Assembly: GCA_032622095.1 (NCBI GenBank)
Contig: CP136066.1
Coordinates: forward strand, 203,504,978-203,568,977
Source: Siphonodentalium dalli
Lineage: Eukaryota > Mollusca > Scaphopoda > Gadilida > Siphonodentaliidae
Direction: 5' to 3'
DNA length: 64,000 nucleotides
Numbering within the stretch: position 1 is the first letter of the stretch; every line of letters starts with the position of its first letter. A program made the position numbers and the translations under genes. Shown here in pieces: positions 1 through 10,423 of this stretch. A model generated the notes under the pieces. The model was not told the origin of the DNA and did no database searches. It worked only from the letters and a program-made list of their open reading frames with translations.

Positions 1-330
1 TTATCAGGGAGAAGTGGTCTGTTATTAGGGAGAAATGGTCTGTTATCAGGGAGAAGTGGTCTCTTATCAGGGAGAAGTGGTCTGTTATCAGGGAGAAATG
101 GTCTGTTATCAGGGAGAAGTGGTCTGTTATTAGGGAGAAATGGTCTGTTATCAGGGAGAAGTGGTCTCTTATCAGGGAGAAGTGGTCTGTTATCAGGGAG
201 AAATGGTCTGTTATTAGGGAGAAATGGTCTGTTATTAGGGAGAAATGGTCTGTTATCAGGGAGAAGTGGTCTCTTATCAGGGAGAAGTGGTCTGTTATCA
301 GGGAGAAATGGTCTGTTATTAGGGAGAAGT
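1..330. repeat. 21-bp minisatellite with higher-order structure
   Basis: About 15.7 copies of a 21-bp unit (TTATCAGGGAGAAGTGGTCTG). Four variants differ at TTATC/TTATT, GAAGT/GAAAT and a final CTG/CTC. They recur in the same order every five units (105 bp), in units 2-6, 7-11 and 12-16, so the array grew as a 105-bp higher-order block. The array runs off the left edge. The same unit returns at 30717-30835 beside the same 31-bp repeat, so both arrays belong to one mobile or duplicated composite. Confidence 0.95.
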
Positions 331-581
331 CATAAATGCTGAAGTTCAATTTAATTTATAGCATCACCTTTTTGTGATGCAATGTTTTATGCAATACAAG
401 AGCCCATTCATAAAACCATTATAGTGAGTATGAACAACATTATAATTAGTATGAACAACATTATAATTAGTAAATACACTTCAAATATGATGTTTTGAAA
501 TATTGCGTACTCGTTTATGAGAGAGAAGTCACTTCTCCCTGGGACAAAAATAGAGAGAAGTGACACATTTTAGGAGAATAT
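331..581 (+). repeat. spacer between two minisatellites of a composite repeat
   Basis: Non-tandem segment joining the 21-bp and 31-bp arrays. It contains AAGTCACTTCTCCCTGGGAC and is homologous to 31494-31686, which links the same two arrays in the second copy. The conserved order (21-bp array, linker, 31-bp array) shows a composite unit and not two independent satellites. Confidence 0.7.
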
Positions 582-2686
582 TTCTCCCAAGTCGCCGTCT
601 AGACTGGTCCCTGTCTCCCAAGTCGCCCTCTAGACTGGTCCCTGTCTCCCAAGTCGCCGTCTAGACTGATCCCTGTCTCACAAGTAGCCGTCTAGACTGG
701 TCCCTGTTTCCCAAGTAGCTGTCTAGACTGGTCCCTGTCTCCCAAGTCGCCGTCTAGACTGATCCCTGTCTCACAAGTCGCCCTCTAGACTGGTCCCTGT
801 CTCCCAAGTCGCTGTCTAGACTGGTCCCTGTTTCCCAAGTCGCTGTCTAGACTGGTCCCTGTCTCCCAAGTCGCCGTCTAGACCGGTCCCTGTCTCCCAA
901 GTCGCCGTCTACATGGTCCCTGTCTCCTAAGTTGCCCTCTAGACTGGTCCCTGTCTCCCAAGTCGCTGTCTAGACTGGTCCCTGTCTCCCAAGTCGCTGT
1001 CTACACTGATCCCTGTCTCACAAGTCCCTGTCTAGACTGGTCCCTGTTTCCCAAGTCGCTGTCTAGACTGGTCCCTGTCTCCCAAGTCGCCGTCTAGACT
1101 GGTCCCTGTCTCCCAAGTCGCCGTCTACATGGTCCCTGTCTCCTAAGTCGCCCTCTAGACTGGTCCCTGTCTCCCAAGTCGCTGTCTAGACTGGTCCCTG
1201 TCTCCCAAGTCGCCGTCTAGACTGATCCCTGTCTCACAAGTCGCCGTCTAGACTGGTCCCTGTCTCCCAAGTCGCTGTCTAGACTGATCCCTGTCTCACA
1301 AGTCGCTGTCTAGACTGGTCCCTGTCTCCTAAGTCGCCCTCTAGACTGATCCCTGTCTCCCAAGTCGCTGTCTAGACTGGTCCCTGTCTCCCAAGTCGCT
1401 GTCTACACTGATCCCTGTCTCACAAGTCCCTGTCTAGACTGGTCCCTGTTTCCCAAGTCGCTGTCTAGACTGGTCCCTGTCTCCCAAGTCGCCGTCTACA
1501 TGGTCCCTGTCTCCTAAGTCGCCCTCTAGACTGGTCCCTGTCTCCCAAGTCGCTGTCTAGACTGGTCCCTGTCTCCCAAGTCGCCGTCTAGACTGATCCC
1601 TGTCTCACAAGTCGCCGTCTAGACTGGTCCATGTCTCCCAAGTCGCTGTCTAGACTGATCCCTGTCTCACAAGTCGCTGTCTAGACTGGTCCCTGTCTCC
1701 CAAGTCGCTGTCTAGACTGATCCCTGTCTCACAAGTCGCTGTCTAGACTGGTCCCTGTCTCCTAAGTCGCCCTCTAGACTGATCCCTGTCTCACAAGTCG
1801 CCGTCTAGACTGGTCCCTGTTTCCCAAGTCGCTGTCTAGACTGATCCCTGTCTCCCAAGTCGCCCTCTAGACTGGTCCCTGTCTCCCAAGTCGCCGTCTA
1901 GACTGATCCCTGTCTCACAAGTCCCTGTCTAGACTGGTCCCTGTCTCACAAGTCGCCCTCTAGACTGGTCCCTGTCTCCCAAGTCGCTGTCTAGACTGGT
2001 CCCTGTCTTACAAGTCGCCGTCTAGACTGGTCCCTGTCTCCCAAGTCGCCGTCTAGACTGGTCCCTGTCTCACAAGTCGCCGTCTAGACTGGTCCCTGTC
2101 TCCCAAGTCGCCGTCTAGACGGATCCCTGTCTCCCAAGTCGCCGTCTAGACTGGTCCCTGTCTCCCAAGTCGCTGTCTAGACTGGTCCCTGTCTCCCAAG
2201 TCGCCGTCTAGACTGATCCATGTCTCACAAGTCGCCGTCTAGACTGATCCCTGTTTCCCAAGTCGCTGTCTAGACTGATCCCTGTTTCCCAAGTCGCTGT
2301 CTAGACTGATCCCTGTTTCCCAAGTCGCTGTCTAGACTGGTCCCTGTCTCCCAAGTCGCCGTCTAGACTGGTCCCTGTCTCCCAAGTCGCCGTCTACATG
2401 GTCCCTGTCTCCTAAGTCGCCCTCTAGACTGGTCCCTGTCTCCCAAGTCGCTGTCTAGACTGGTCCCTGTCTCCCAAGTCGCCGTCTAGACTGGTCCCTG
2501 TCTCGCAATTCGCCGTCTAGACTGGTCCCTGTCTCGCAAGTCGCCGTCTAGACTGGTCCCTGTTTCCCAAGTCGCCGTCTAGACTGGTCCCTGTCTCCCA
2601 AGTCACCGTCTAGACTGGTCCCTGTTTCCCAAGTCACCGTCTAGACTGGTCCCTGTCTCCCAAGTCGCCGTCTAGACTGATCCCTG
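582..2686. repeat. 31-bp minisatellite, about 68 copies
   Basis: Unit TCTCCCAAGTCGCCGTCTAG followed by ACTGGTCCCTG. Nearly every unit carries a TCTAGA (XbaI) site. Variants include GCTGTCT, GCCCTCT, CCTGTCT and a unit one base shorter reading CTACATGG, at about 909, 1125, 1496 and 2393. The CTACATGG variant is followed by the same next units (TCTCCTAAGT, then GCCCTCT), showing block amplification. A six-copy relative lies at 31687-31876. No unique spacers occur, so it is not a CRISPR array. Confidence 0.95.
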
Positions 2687-4270
2687 ATGTGAGTCTTGAT
2701 TCAATGGTGGAGATTCTGTTGAATGCATGTAATTCATGTTGGTGGGTGTGAAATAAATACATAGAGCAACACAAGTGTGTGACCTGGTTAAAGTTATTGC
2801 ACGAGTTTGTTGGATCGTGATGGCACAACAGAGCTGTAGGTTCGAGTGCAAAAAACTAACCTCTTCAGATGACTGTCGTTCATCGTGCAGATTAATGTTT
2901 AAAGTAGAGTATACTGCATAACAATGACGACCATTTCAGTTACAGTTAGCATCGTCGTCACGGACGTTTTCAATGTAATCGGCGTGTATTGTTGACAAGT
3001 CAAATTTTTTTATTGAGCAGTTTGAAACCTTCTGTAATTTGCTGTAATTCTCAAAGATAAACCAATGGGTGTGCAATAAATAGTTCCTTTGTCACAAATT
3101 GTGTGGTTAACGAAGAAACTGTACACTGATAAATATGATCTAATTGTTACATTACTGAGGTTCATGCATTCTCCAGTAAGAAGCAATATTTCCAGATTAT
3201 TTTCTGATTTCTTTTCCTACATTTGTCAACGCATATGTGAAAAGGGTACCCCCACTGGGCAAACAACCGAGTGTTAACATTTACCAATCCTTGTCAAACA
3301 GTGACCCTCTTATTAGCAGTTACTTCATTTTTAATATAAAAAAAATGCAAAAACAATGCTCGAACCATCATTGGCAGCTCGATCCTCTGATTGATTATCT
3401 CGAAGTGGATTTTCTGAAACATTTGTAACTGATATAGATTCCGGAGTTTAAAATAATAGATATGAATCGAGAACACCTATCTCGAAAAGTTTCTAACAAT
3501 TATATTTAGAATTTCTTATCACATCTGCATTACAATTTAATGGGCTATTTTTATTACAAGTCTGCGCGAAAACATTCAGAGCATACCAAAATCATACCAA
3601 GAAGGACAACTCTATCTTGTTAGCACCCTCAATCACAGCATATTGCATTTTAACTTTAGATTTGACCACGAACTTACGATAAAAATAAATCACTATATTA
3701 TGCCTTTATAGACAAATACTATACCCAATCTTCAGATTTATATCTATTTTATTCACAAAATGGCTGTATGTGGATTGATAAAAATTATGTTGTTGTTGTA
3801 ATTGTGACCTGGTTCATGCTGGCCAGGAAATTCTTTCGCCATTTTTTGGGCAAATTGCAAATCCAAAATATTGGATCATCGAGAAAACAGAAACTCTCTG
3901 AAATAACTGAAAAATAGCGAGTTGGTCAAAAAAATGTGCACGGATGGGAACTGCAAAAACTGAAATAGGTCTAGCCGGCAACGTATATAACAGCAGTAAT
4001 GTGTTGTCACTTGATTAAGAAAGTACACCGTTCTAGCAGATAATCATCATTGTTTTGATAAGTAACCATGCGTGACTTTAGGTTAATTATTCATACACAG
4101 GCCGCGAGCAACTGCTGAATACCTGTTAACGGATTAAGAGTTTCATGGAGATCTGAAGATAATTTGAGAGGCGATTGTGGCCAAATGTGATTTTCTTGGG
4201 CAATTTTCCAGAATAATGGCCAATTTGGGCACCAACAGCGTGAACCTTGCGGGAAAGACAGAGCATCTTT
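2687..4270. other. intronic or upstream AT-rich sequence, nothing recognised
   Basis: No exon, RNA gene or classified repeat was recognised. Open frames are short, lack codon structure and resemble no known family. Presumably an LRRC9 intron, since the next exon starts in-phase at 4776. Confidence 0.4.
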
Positions 4271-4275
4271 AAATT

Positions 4276-4346
4276 TCTGTGTTTCTGTTTAGATGAGAAC
4301 AATGAGGGGAATGTAGCTAAGGATACGTTCGGAGGCCGATTAACGA
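4276..4346 (+). pseudogene. duplicated fragment of the LRRC9 exon start
   Basis: 4295-4346 repeats the first 52 bases of the LRRC9 exon at 4776 with one mismatch (GATACG versus GATACC). The intron end TGTGTTTCTG is copied too. The copy stops about 10 bp before a family A MITE (4355-4753), and the intact exon begins 22 bp after that MITE. Its AG (TTTAG before ATGAGAAC) is displaced two bases from the true acceptor, so splicing here would shift frame. Likely a local duplication or misassembled haplotype fragment. Confidence 0.7.
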
Positions 4347-4354
4347 GACCATCT

Positions 4355-4753
4355 TTAACCCTTTACCCAACAGAACGGCCCTGTGCCAATGCATTCTCTT
4401 ATATATGCGAGTCGACCATAGGTCGCCTCGCATATATAAGAGAATGCATTGGCTTAACACATTAAAAATTATCAAATTGTTAAAGAATGTAAGAAAAATG
4501 GTAAAAAGTGTTAAAAAAAGATTTTTTTTAGGCCAATGCATTCTCTTATATATGCGAGGCGACCTATGGTCGACTCGCATATATAAGAGAATGCATTGGC
4601 ACAGGGCATAACTGTAACTATCACAATGTGGTCAAGGAGCCGGTTCCAATGATATCCATATTTGTATGGTTCTATTGAGACAGACCGAAGATATTTTAGG
4701 CTGTTGAAGCTTTATTTGGCCGGTTTTGGCCGGTTTGTTGGGTAAAGGGTTAA
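4355..4753 (-). mobile_element. TTAA MITE family A, copy 1
   Basis: Flanked by TTAA (4355-4358 and 4750-4753), with ends CCCTTTACCCAACA and TGTTGGGTAAAGGG. Contains two about 69-bp near-perfect hairpins of the form GCCAATGCATTCTCTTATAT ... AAGAGAATGCATTGGC, the second being the reverse complement of the first, joined by an AT-rich spacer. TTAA duplications and CCCTTT termini are piggyBac-superfamily traits; the element has no coding capacity. It ends only 22 bp before an LRRC9 exon. Confidence 0.9.
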
Positions 4754-4775
4754 CTCTCCGTGTTTCTGATTACAG

Positions 4776-4951
4776 GAGAACAATGAGGGGAATGTAGCTA
4801 AGGATACCTTCGGAGGCCGATTAACGACAGATTTCATCGCTGAGAGAATAAGTCATTCTAACTTCCCAGATGTGCGTGAATTAGACCTGCCAAACTGCTC
4901 CATACGAACAGTCGATATGGGCACCGGAGAGCAATTCATGAATCTACGAAG
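4776..4951 (+). CDS. LRRC9: LRRC9-like exon a (LRR protein)
   Basis: Bounded by TTACAG and GTGTGC; 176 bp, phase 0 in, phase 2 out. The translation has an LRR-type strand (VRELDLPNCSI) after a GGRLTTDFIAERI segment. It joins in frame to the exon at 6444. LRRC9 is a large, poorly characterised leucine-rich-repeat protein; human LRRC9 is about 1450 residues, so this gene's N-terminal two thirds should lie left of the window. Its 3' splice site lies beside a MITE end whose TTAAC is a possible branch point. Confidence 0.8.
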
Positions 4952-5004
4952 GTGTGCTTTCTCATCGTTTTATGTTGAATTGATGTTCTTCATGTATTGT
5001 TACC

Positions 5005-5505
5005 CAAGCCTGCAAATAGTGTGTCTGTCATTTGCAGAATAAGGTCCCAGAGGGTGAATTTACTATCATCTCCATTGTGGTTTATCATACAACAATAAAC
5101 CGATCACCGAACAATACAATGGTAGAATGGTTTCTCCATCAGAAGGGCACACCACAGGAGGATTTAATAGTAATCCCTCCAACCATCAGTACTAAATGCT
5201 ATGAGATTAACTGCATCTTATAAACCTTATAAAACACCACTAATATAATTATGTTGTAAGAGTTTCCTAAAATTATTGGTATTGATTGACCAGTTTTTTT
5301 TCAAATTGGTTAAGGAATTAAAAAGTGACTTGCCAAAACTTTTGCCAAATGAAAATATTTTTTGCCAAATGTGAATTATTTTTGCCATTAGCAAATTTGG
5401 CAGTGGCAGCGCGAACCCTGAATGGGAGACCTAGGATCAGATTGAAGTTCCCCACCGTCTGGGTACCTCATTCCACAAATGACAGACATACTATTTGCAG
5501 GCTTG
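5005..5505. mobile_element. foldback element E, copy 1
   Basis: Begins CAAGCCTGCAAATAGTGTGT and ends with its inverted form CTATTTGCAGGCTTG; diverged inverted arms of about 60 bp flank about 380 bp of AT-rich DNA. It sits about 50 bp after the LRRC9 donor at 4952. Related copies: 23981, 51136, 56556, 57465. No protein is encoded. Confidence 0.7.
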
Positions 5506-6443
5506 CTGATACCAAACTGATCAGGCAACAAGTTCTCTCACTTTAACTTTAAAAGGGTTTGGCCCTTATTGTGATGTCCCGCGTGTAGCAACATTTGTTA
5601 AACAACGTAATTCTACAGACATTGGTGGAATCGGGAATGTATCTACGCAAGCCAGCAAAGACTGTGACAATTTGTTGCTGAAATGGAAGAATTTTCTCTG
5701 AAATTCGTTAGGATAGTGATATTAGTCACCTATTTTCGTGGGACTATACATAATTCCAAACGTTGTCTCTGAACATGACTTCTCGGACGAATAATCGTGT
5801 GCATGATACGCAGTCACAGACTTCTAACAACGAAACTAAACAGTGTGGAACATGTTCAATGGACTTGAAGAATGTAAAATTTGATACATGTAATTTATCA
5901 AATAATAGTTTTATGAGTAACTAAGACTTATTCAAACTATATACCATTAGGATTATATCCAAGTGTGTCGCTTTAAATCACCCATAACAGGAAGTAATAA
6001 TTTGTTTGTGCATGCACAACGAAACTTCCTTATTTCGACAAAACTTCCTCATTTCGATGTAATTTCCTCGTTTCGATGTTAACATTCCTTTGATCCATCG
6101 GCGTGCGTACGCAGGAGAAATAAAACGGACTAAAAATAGGTCAGCACAAGAGATTAATGCTGGGGTCATTCATGCGTGGCTAATCTGGGCAAGTATACTG
6201 TAAGAGCGGTTAGTGGGTGACCAAAAAGTTAACCCTTTACTCCTGTGGTTTTACAAATAGAGATATATCCATATAAGTTCAGGCTTTCTTTAAGGAAAAA
6301 TGTGCTTTTCTTATAAAAATAATATTTTCATTATAAATCACAATGATTTTGAAATTTTATTACCTCCAACAAACTGTGGAGGAACTTAAATTCATGATTA
6401 TTTGATGACTTTTTCATGTGTGTTACTTTAATATCTTCTCTAG
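5506..6443. other. LRRC9 intron, nothing recognised
   Basis: No coding exon or classified repeat recognised. A short frame at 5978-6169 (-) has no recognisable family. Confidence 0.4.
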
Positions 6444-6507
6444 CATCAATCTGGAGCATAACAACCTGACATCATTCAGCGGCCTGGTCCACCTAGTCAA
6501 CTTGAGG
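6444..6507 (+). CDS. LRRC9: LRRC9-like exon b
   Basis: 64-bp exon between TCTAG and GTAAGT. One incoming base completes an AGC codon with the preceding AG, giving the LRR sequence INLEHNNLTSFSGLVHLVNL, and it ends in phase 0. The LxxLxLxxNxL pattern is typical of leucine-rich repeats and resembles the matching LRRC9 repeat recalled from vertebrates. The next exon starts with VLCLNHNHIE. Confidence 0.85.
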
Positions 6508-6530
6508 GTAAGTATCATCACGGTCCGTAA

Positions 6531-6995
6531 TCACGTGGTTTCAAAGTTGTGAGTACCACCAATTCAAAATGGCCAAGGCGAGTGCAAACACACAAAAACA
6601 TAATATATAAGGAACTGACACAAAACGTAGCATTTTGACTATTGTGAGCATTTGCTAGTTTATTTTAAAAACAAGTTGATATATTATTTGTTCGGAAATA
6701 CTTAGTGGTTTTCTGTAACATTCTGACCAAAGTTTCCAGTCGGAGGTATGTGGAATACACCAGTTCATACATCTAGGAAAATCCTCCAACTGACAACTTG
6801 GGTTAGAATGTTAGAGCAAACAACTGTGAGTTTGGACACAAATGAGGTAAACACTTATTTGAAAGTATAGGATATGCTCATAGCTGCCAAAATACTTTGT
6901 AATAGGTCATATCTTAGTTTATTACCTTTTTCCTCGTTTCCGGTCACGTTTGCGATTACCTCGGCCATTTTAAATGTGTGATACTCAGGGCTCAT
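6531..6995 (+). mobile_element. TIR element H, copy 1
   Basis: Starts TCACGTGGTTTCAAAGTTGT and ends with a diverged inverted partner near TGTGATACTCAGGGCTC. The interior (GACCAAAGTTTCCAGTC, ACAAATGAGGTAAACACTTA) matches 40917-41616 in inverted orientation. Non-coding, non-autonomous DNA transposon of unknown superfamily. Confidence 0.6.
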
Positions 6996-7299
6996 TATTT
7001 AATTTGTATTTATCAGGAAAAGGTAACAAGACTCTTGCACCCCAATTGGTTTATTTTTGCGAAATACTGTAAAATACAGATTTTAGAATGTTCAATAAAA
7101 AAATTATGTCTTTGAACAATACAAACCAATTACTTTGACAACGTCAATTTTAACAGAACATATTTAAACTTGACTAAATTATGAGGTATATTTGGTTCGT
7201 TTTGGTTACTCATGTCACTTCCCTTGTCTTGTGGTCACAAAGGATGAAAGATGAAGAGCCATCGATGTCATGTTTCATATAGCTAATCGCGGCAATGTT

Positions 7300-8172
7300 C
7301 GATTAAGTATAATGTTTAAAATGTACTTATGCTATGCTGTACCAAAATAATAAAATTTTATAGGGGTCTCATGAGACCACCTTTGTGAATAGAAAGGACT
7401 ATACCATGTAGTTCAGTGTTTAATTATCTATTTTATACCATAATTGCCTATTCTATTGTGCGTATAACACCTATTTTGTAAATTTCATCTTTACGCCCTA
7501 CTGTGGGTATACAGCTTCCTACTGTTGGTATAAATTTCTACTGTGGGTGTAAATTACCAAACGTGATTTTGTGTGTTAAACGTTTATACCCATAGTAGAA
7601 CTACATCGTAGTTAGCAAAATAGTTCTTATGTTACATTCATTTAAAATTGGAGATTGTCATGATATCAATTAGGTATGATGAAAATTGCTTGCATTTCAA
7701 TCAAATGTAACATTCTAATGTTATATGAACTAGGAAACATATGAATGGTAATATCAAGAGACTGATGGCTCAGAAACAGGCTGACATCATGACGTAACTG
7801 TATGCATCACTACGTGTGACGCATATTCCTGATAGTGTCGTGTGTGTGTGTCTCTCGGTAAGGATACACATTAAAAGTAAACAGCGGATTAGTTGATTTC
7901 GCGCAAAAATAAAAATAATTATTGCATAAATAAAATACACCCATGGTAGCAGTGAGTACAAAATTTTCACCACTCGTGGTATTATGGTTTTAACCACTCG
8001 CCAAAAGGCTCGTGGTTAAAACCACAATTCCACTCGTGTTGAAAATTTGGTATTCTTGGCTACTGTGGGTGTATTCTATATAGGGAATATGTATTTTCTA
8101 TTGAAAATGTTATATTCATTGGTGGGAAATGTTCAGATAATAGAACTTTTTATCTGAACATTTCCTAACGGA
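7300..8172. repeat. unclassified dispersed repeats in LRRC9 intron
   Basis: Contains ACCATGTAGTTCAGTGT (about 7403) and GGGAATATGTATTTTCTATT (about 8084), which recur at 14467-14510, 19027-19125 and 19371-19440. 7738-7880 recurs inverted at 33250-33415. A short hairpin of AAATGTTCAGATAATA lies at 8128-8168. No exon recognised. Confidence 0.5.
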
Positions 8173-8226
8173 ACTACTCATCAATTTAACATAATGATTT
8201 TACTACATTTGATATAAATATTGCAG

Positions 8227-8375
8227 GTTCTGTGTTTAAATCATAACCACATAGAATGCATTGTTGCCAAGCCAAAAGCAAAGAGGAGTGGGGTGACTAA
8301 GATTAACGCTCAAGACCTGTACGGTCCAGACACTTATACACCAATACTGGAGAGTGTTGAGGTTCTACATCTTGG
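8227..8375 (+). CDS. LRRC9: LRRC9-like exon c
   Basis: 149-bp exon between TTGCAG and GTAAGT, phase 0 in and phase 2 out. It encodes one LRR (VLCLNHNHIE), a basic spacer with AKPKAKRSG, then the next repeat LESVEVLHLG. The repeat, spacer, repeat order matches the corresponding region of LRRC9. The donor is followed 19 bp later by a family B MITE. Confidence 0.88.
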
Positions 8376-8394
8376 GTAAGTGCATTAACCCTTT

Positions 8395-8825
8395 CAGTGC
8401 CAGGTCCGGTTTTTGTATCAACCCATATACCCTGTGCCAATGCATTCTCTTATATATGCGAGTCGACCATAGGTCGCCTCGCATATATAAGAGAATGCAT
8501 TGGCCTAACAATTTTTCATCATTTGTTATTATTTTTTACAATTTTAACAATTTTTTCTTATATTTAACAGAATTATTTTGTAGGTTTAGTGCCAGGGAAT
8601 CTTACGTTTTTCATGGGCATCAAAATTATTACTATGAATACTTGGTGATAGTTTTGAGTTATAACATGCCCCTAAGGTTTTATCCAGTTTGTTTTTAAAT
8701 TCGCTATAGCATGCTTAAGCAAACCCAAAAATAATTCAACCCAAAAAAAAGAAGAAAAAAAGAGAAGATTTTACAGACCGTAAATTAGGGCCGATGAGAT
8801 CGGCCCCTGGCACTGAAAGGGTTAA
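8395..8825 (+). mobile_element. TTAA MITE family B, copy 1
   Basis: Flanked by TTAA (8395-8398, 8822-8825), with ends CCCTTTCAGTGCCAGGTCC and CCTGGCACTGAAAGGG. Includes one hairpin of the family A type (8434-8504) although its termini differ from family A. Interior CATGGGCATCAAAATTATTA is shared with 61832-62304 and 12660-12750. Non-coding. Confidence 0.88.
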
Positions 8826-8885
8826 GTTCACATCATATTTTAATATCTGAATGAATTGTAATATGTCTAACATAGTATATACCTG

Positions 8886-8968
8886 CTTAACCCGTTCATG
8901 ACGGGAGCTGTCCTGGATGTTGCAGAGATAAGGTGATATTAAAGAGCCCTGTCTTACAGCTTTCCATA
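8886..8968 (+). mobile_element. family C MITE left-end fragment
   Basis: TTAACCCGTTCATGACGGGA followed by GCTG is the family C left terminus; no right end is visible before the 32-bp minisatellite starts. Confidence 0.5.
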
Positions 8969-9808
8969 TTTCCATATGCCTGGTTATTACTTTATACCGT
9001 ATTTCCATATGCCTGGTTATTACTTTATACCGTATTTCCATATGCCTGGTTATTACTTTATACCGTATTTCATATGCCTGGTTATTACTTTATACCGTAT
9101 TTCATATGCCTGGTTATTACTTTATACCGTATTTCATATGCCTGGTTATTACTTTATACCGTATTTCATATGCCTGGTTATTACTTTATACCGTATTTCA
9201 TATGCCTGGTTATTACTTTATACCGTATTTCATATGCCTGGTTATTACTTTATACCGTATTTCATATGCCTGGTTATTACTTTATACCGTATTTCATATG
9301 CCTGGTTATTACTTTATACCGTATTTCATATTCCTGGTTATTACTTTATACCGTATTTCATATGTCTGGTTATTACTTTATACCGTATTTCATATGCCTG
9401 GTTATTACTTTATACCGTATTTCATATGCCTGGTTATTACTTTATACCGTATTTCATATGCCTGGTTATTACTTTATACCGTATTCCATATGCCTGGTTA
9501 TTACTTTATACCGTATTCCATATGCCTGGTTATTACTTTATACCGTATTTCATATGCCTGGTTATTACTTTATACCGTATTTCATATGCCTGGTTATTAC
9601 TTTATACCGTATTTCATATGCCTGGTTATTACTTTATACCGTATTTCATATGCCTGGTTATGACTTTATACCGTATTTCATATGCCTGGTTATTACTTTA
9701 TACCGTATTTCATATGCCTGGTTATTACTTTATACCGTATTTCATATGCCTGGTTATTACTTTATACCGTATTCCATATGCCTGGTTATTACTTTATACC
9801 GTATTTCA
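8969..9808. repeat. 32-bp minisatellite, about 26 copies
   Basis: Unit TTTCATATGCCTGGTTATTA followed by CTTTATACCGTA, nearly identical throughout; the first units are 33 bp (TTTCCATATG). Because 32 is not a multiple of 3, every frame is read through a 96-bp cycle, and none contains a stop. This gives spurious open frames of up to 325 codons with a 32-residue period. Located in an LRRC9 intron. Confidence 0.95.
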
Positions 9809-10423
9809 TTCTTAAAAACAGTTGTTGATTTCTGTAAACTTGAGATGACCAATTTTAGTCGAGTTCTTTTGAACAAACATCAACCGATTCCATTCATATT
9901 TTGTATATGAATCTTCAGAACAATATCTGGATTGAGTTCGAAAATCAGATTTGTCCGATTTTTTTACCTAACTTCGGGCCCTTAGTTTATCTATTTTGAG
10001 CAATTTTATGACTGCTTGTGCGATAACTTAGACAAATGTCAACTGATTCCATTCATATTTAGTGTATGTATATTTCACAACAATATCTCTATTAGATTTA
10101 AAAAAAACAGATTTGTCTGATTTTTAGTCGAGTTTTATTTAAAGGGAGGGACCATTGGCGGGCCTCTGGGTAAGTTAGGCAGTCGGCCCTAAACTATGTA
10201 ACATAGCTGTTTGATAACAGTTTTGTATTCTGACCATTAACTCCAGTTTGGATAATTTAATCTGAACCAAAGTTGTATGTGTGTTTCCAGGCCAAGTTTG
10301 AATATGGGTTTCGGTCCAATTATTTCAACATGAGTATAACCCTTTTTCGACTTAGAATTTGCCTGATTTCATAACATGTTGGTTTCTGATCTATAACTCC
10401 AAATTCAAATATGGGTTTCAACC
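9809..10423. repeat. LRRC9 intron with a diverged about 190-bp tandem duplication
   Basis: Two diverged copies (about 9835-9975 and 10025-10140) share GATTCCATTCATATTT, CAACAATATCT and CAGATTTGTC. Nothing coding recognised. Confidence 0.45.

Noticed and set aside
582-2686. CRISPR-like regular 31-bp repetition
   Set aside because: Units are contiguous, with no unique spacers; the window is eukaryotic. It is a minisatellite.
4247-4465. Extra coding exon at 4295
   Set aside because: A copy of the true exon start with a displaced acceptor; the reading frame runs straight into a MITE.
8933-9910. 325-codon open frame of repeated 32-residue units
   Set aside because: Caused by a stop-free 32-bp tandem repeat read through in all frames; no start context, domain or splice logic, and it lies in an intron.
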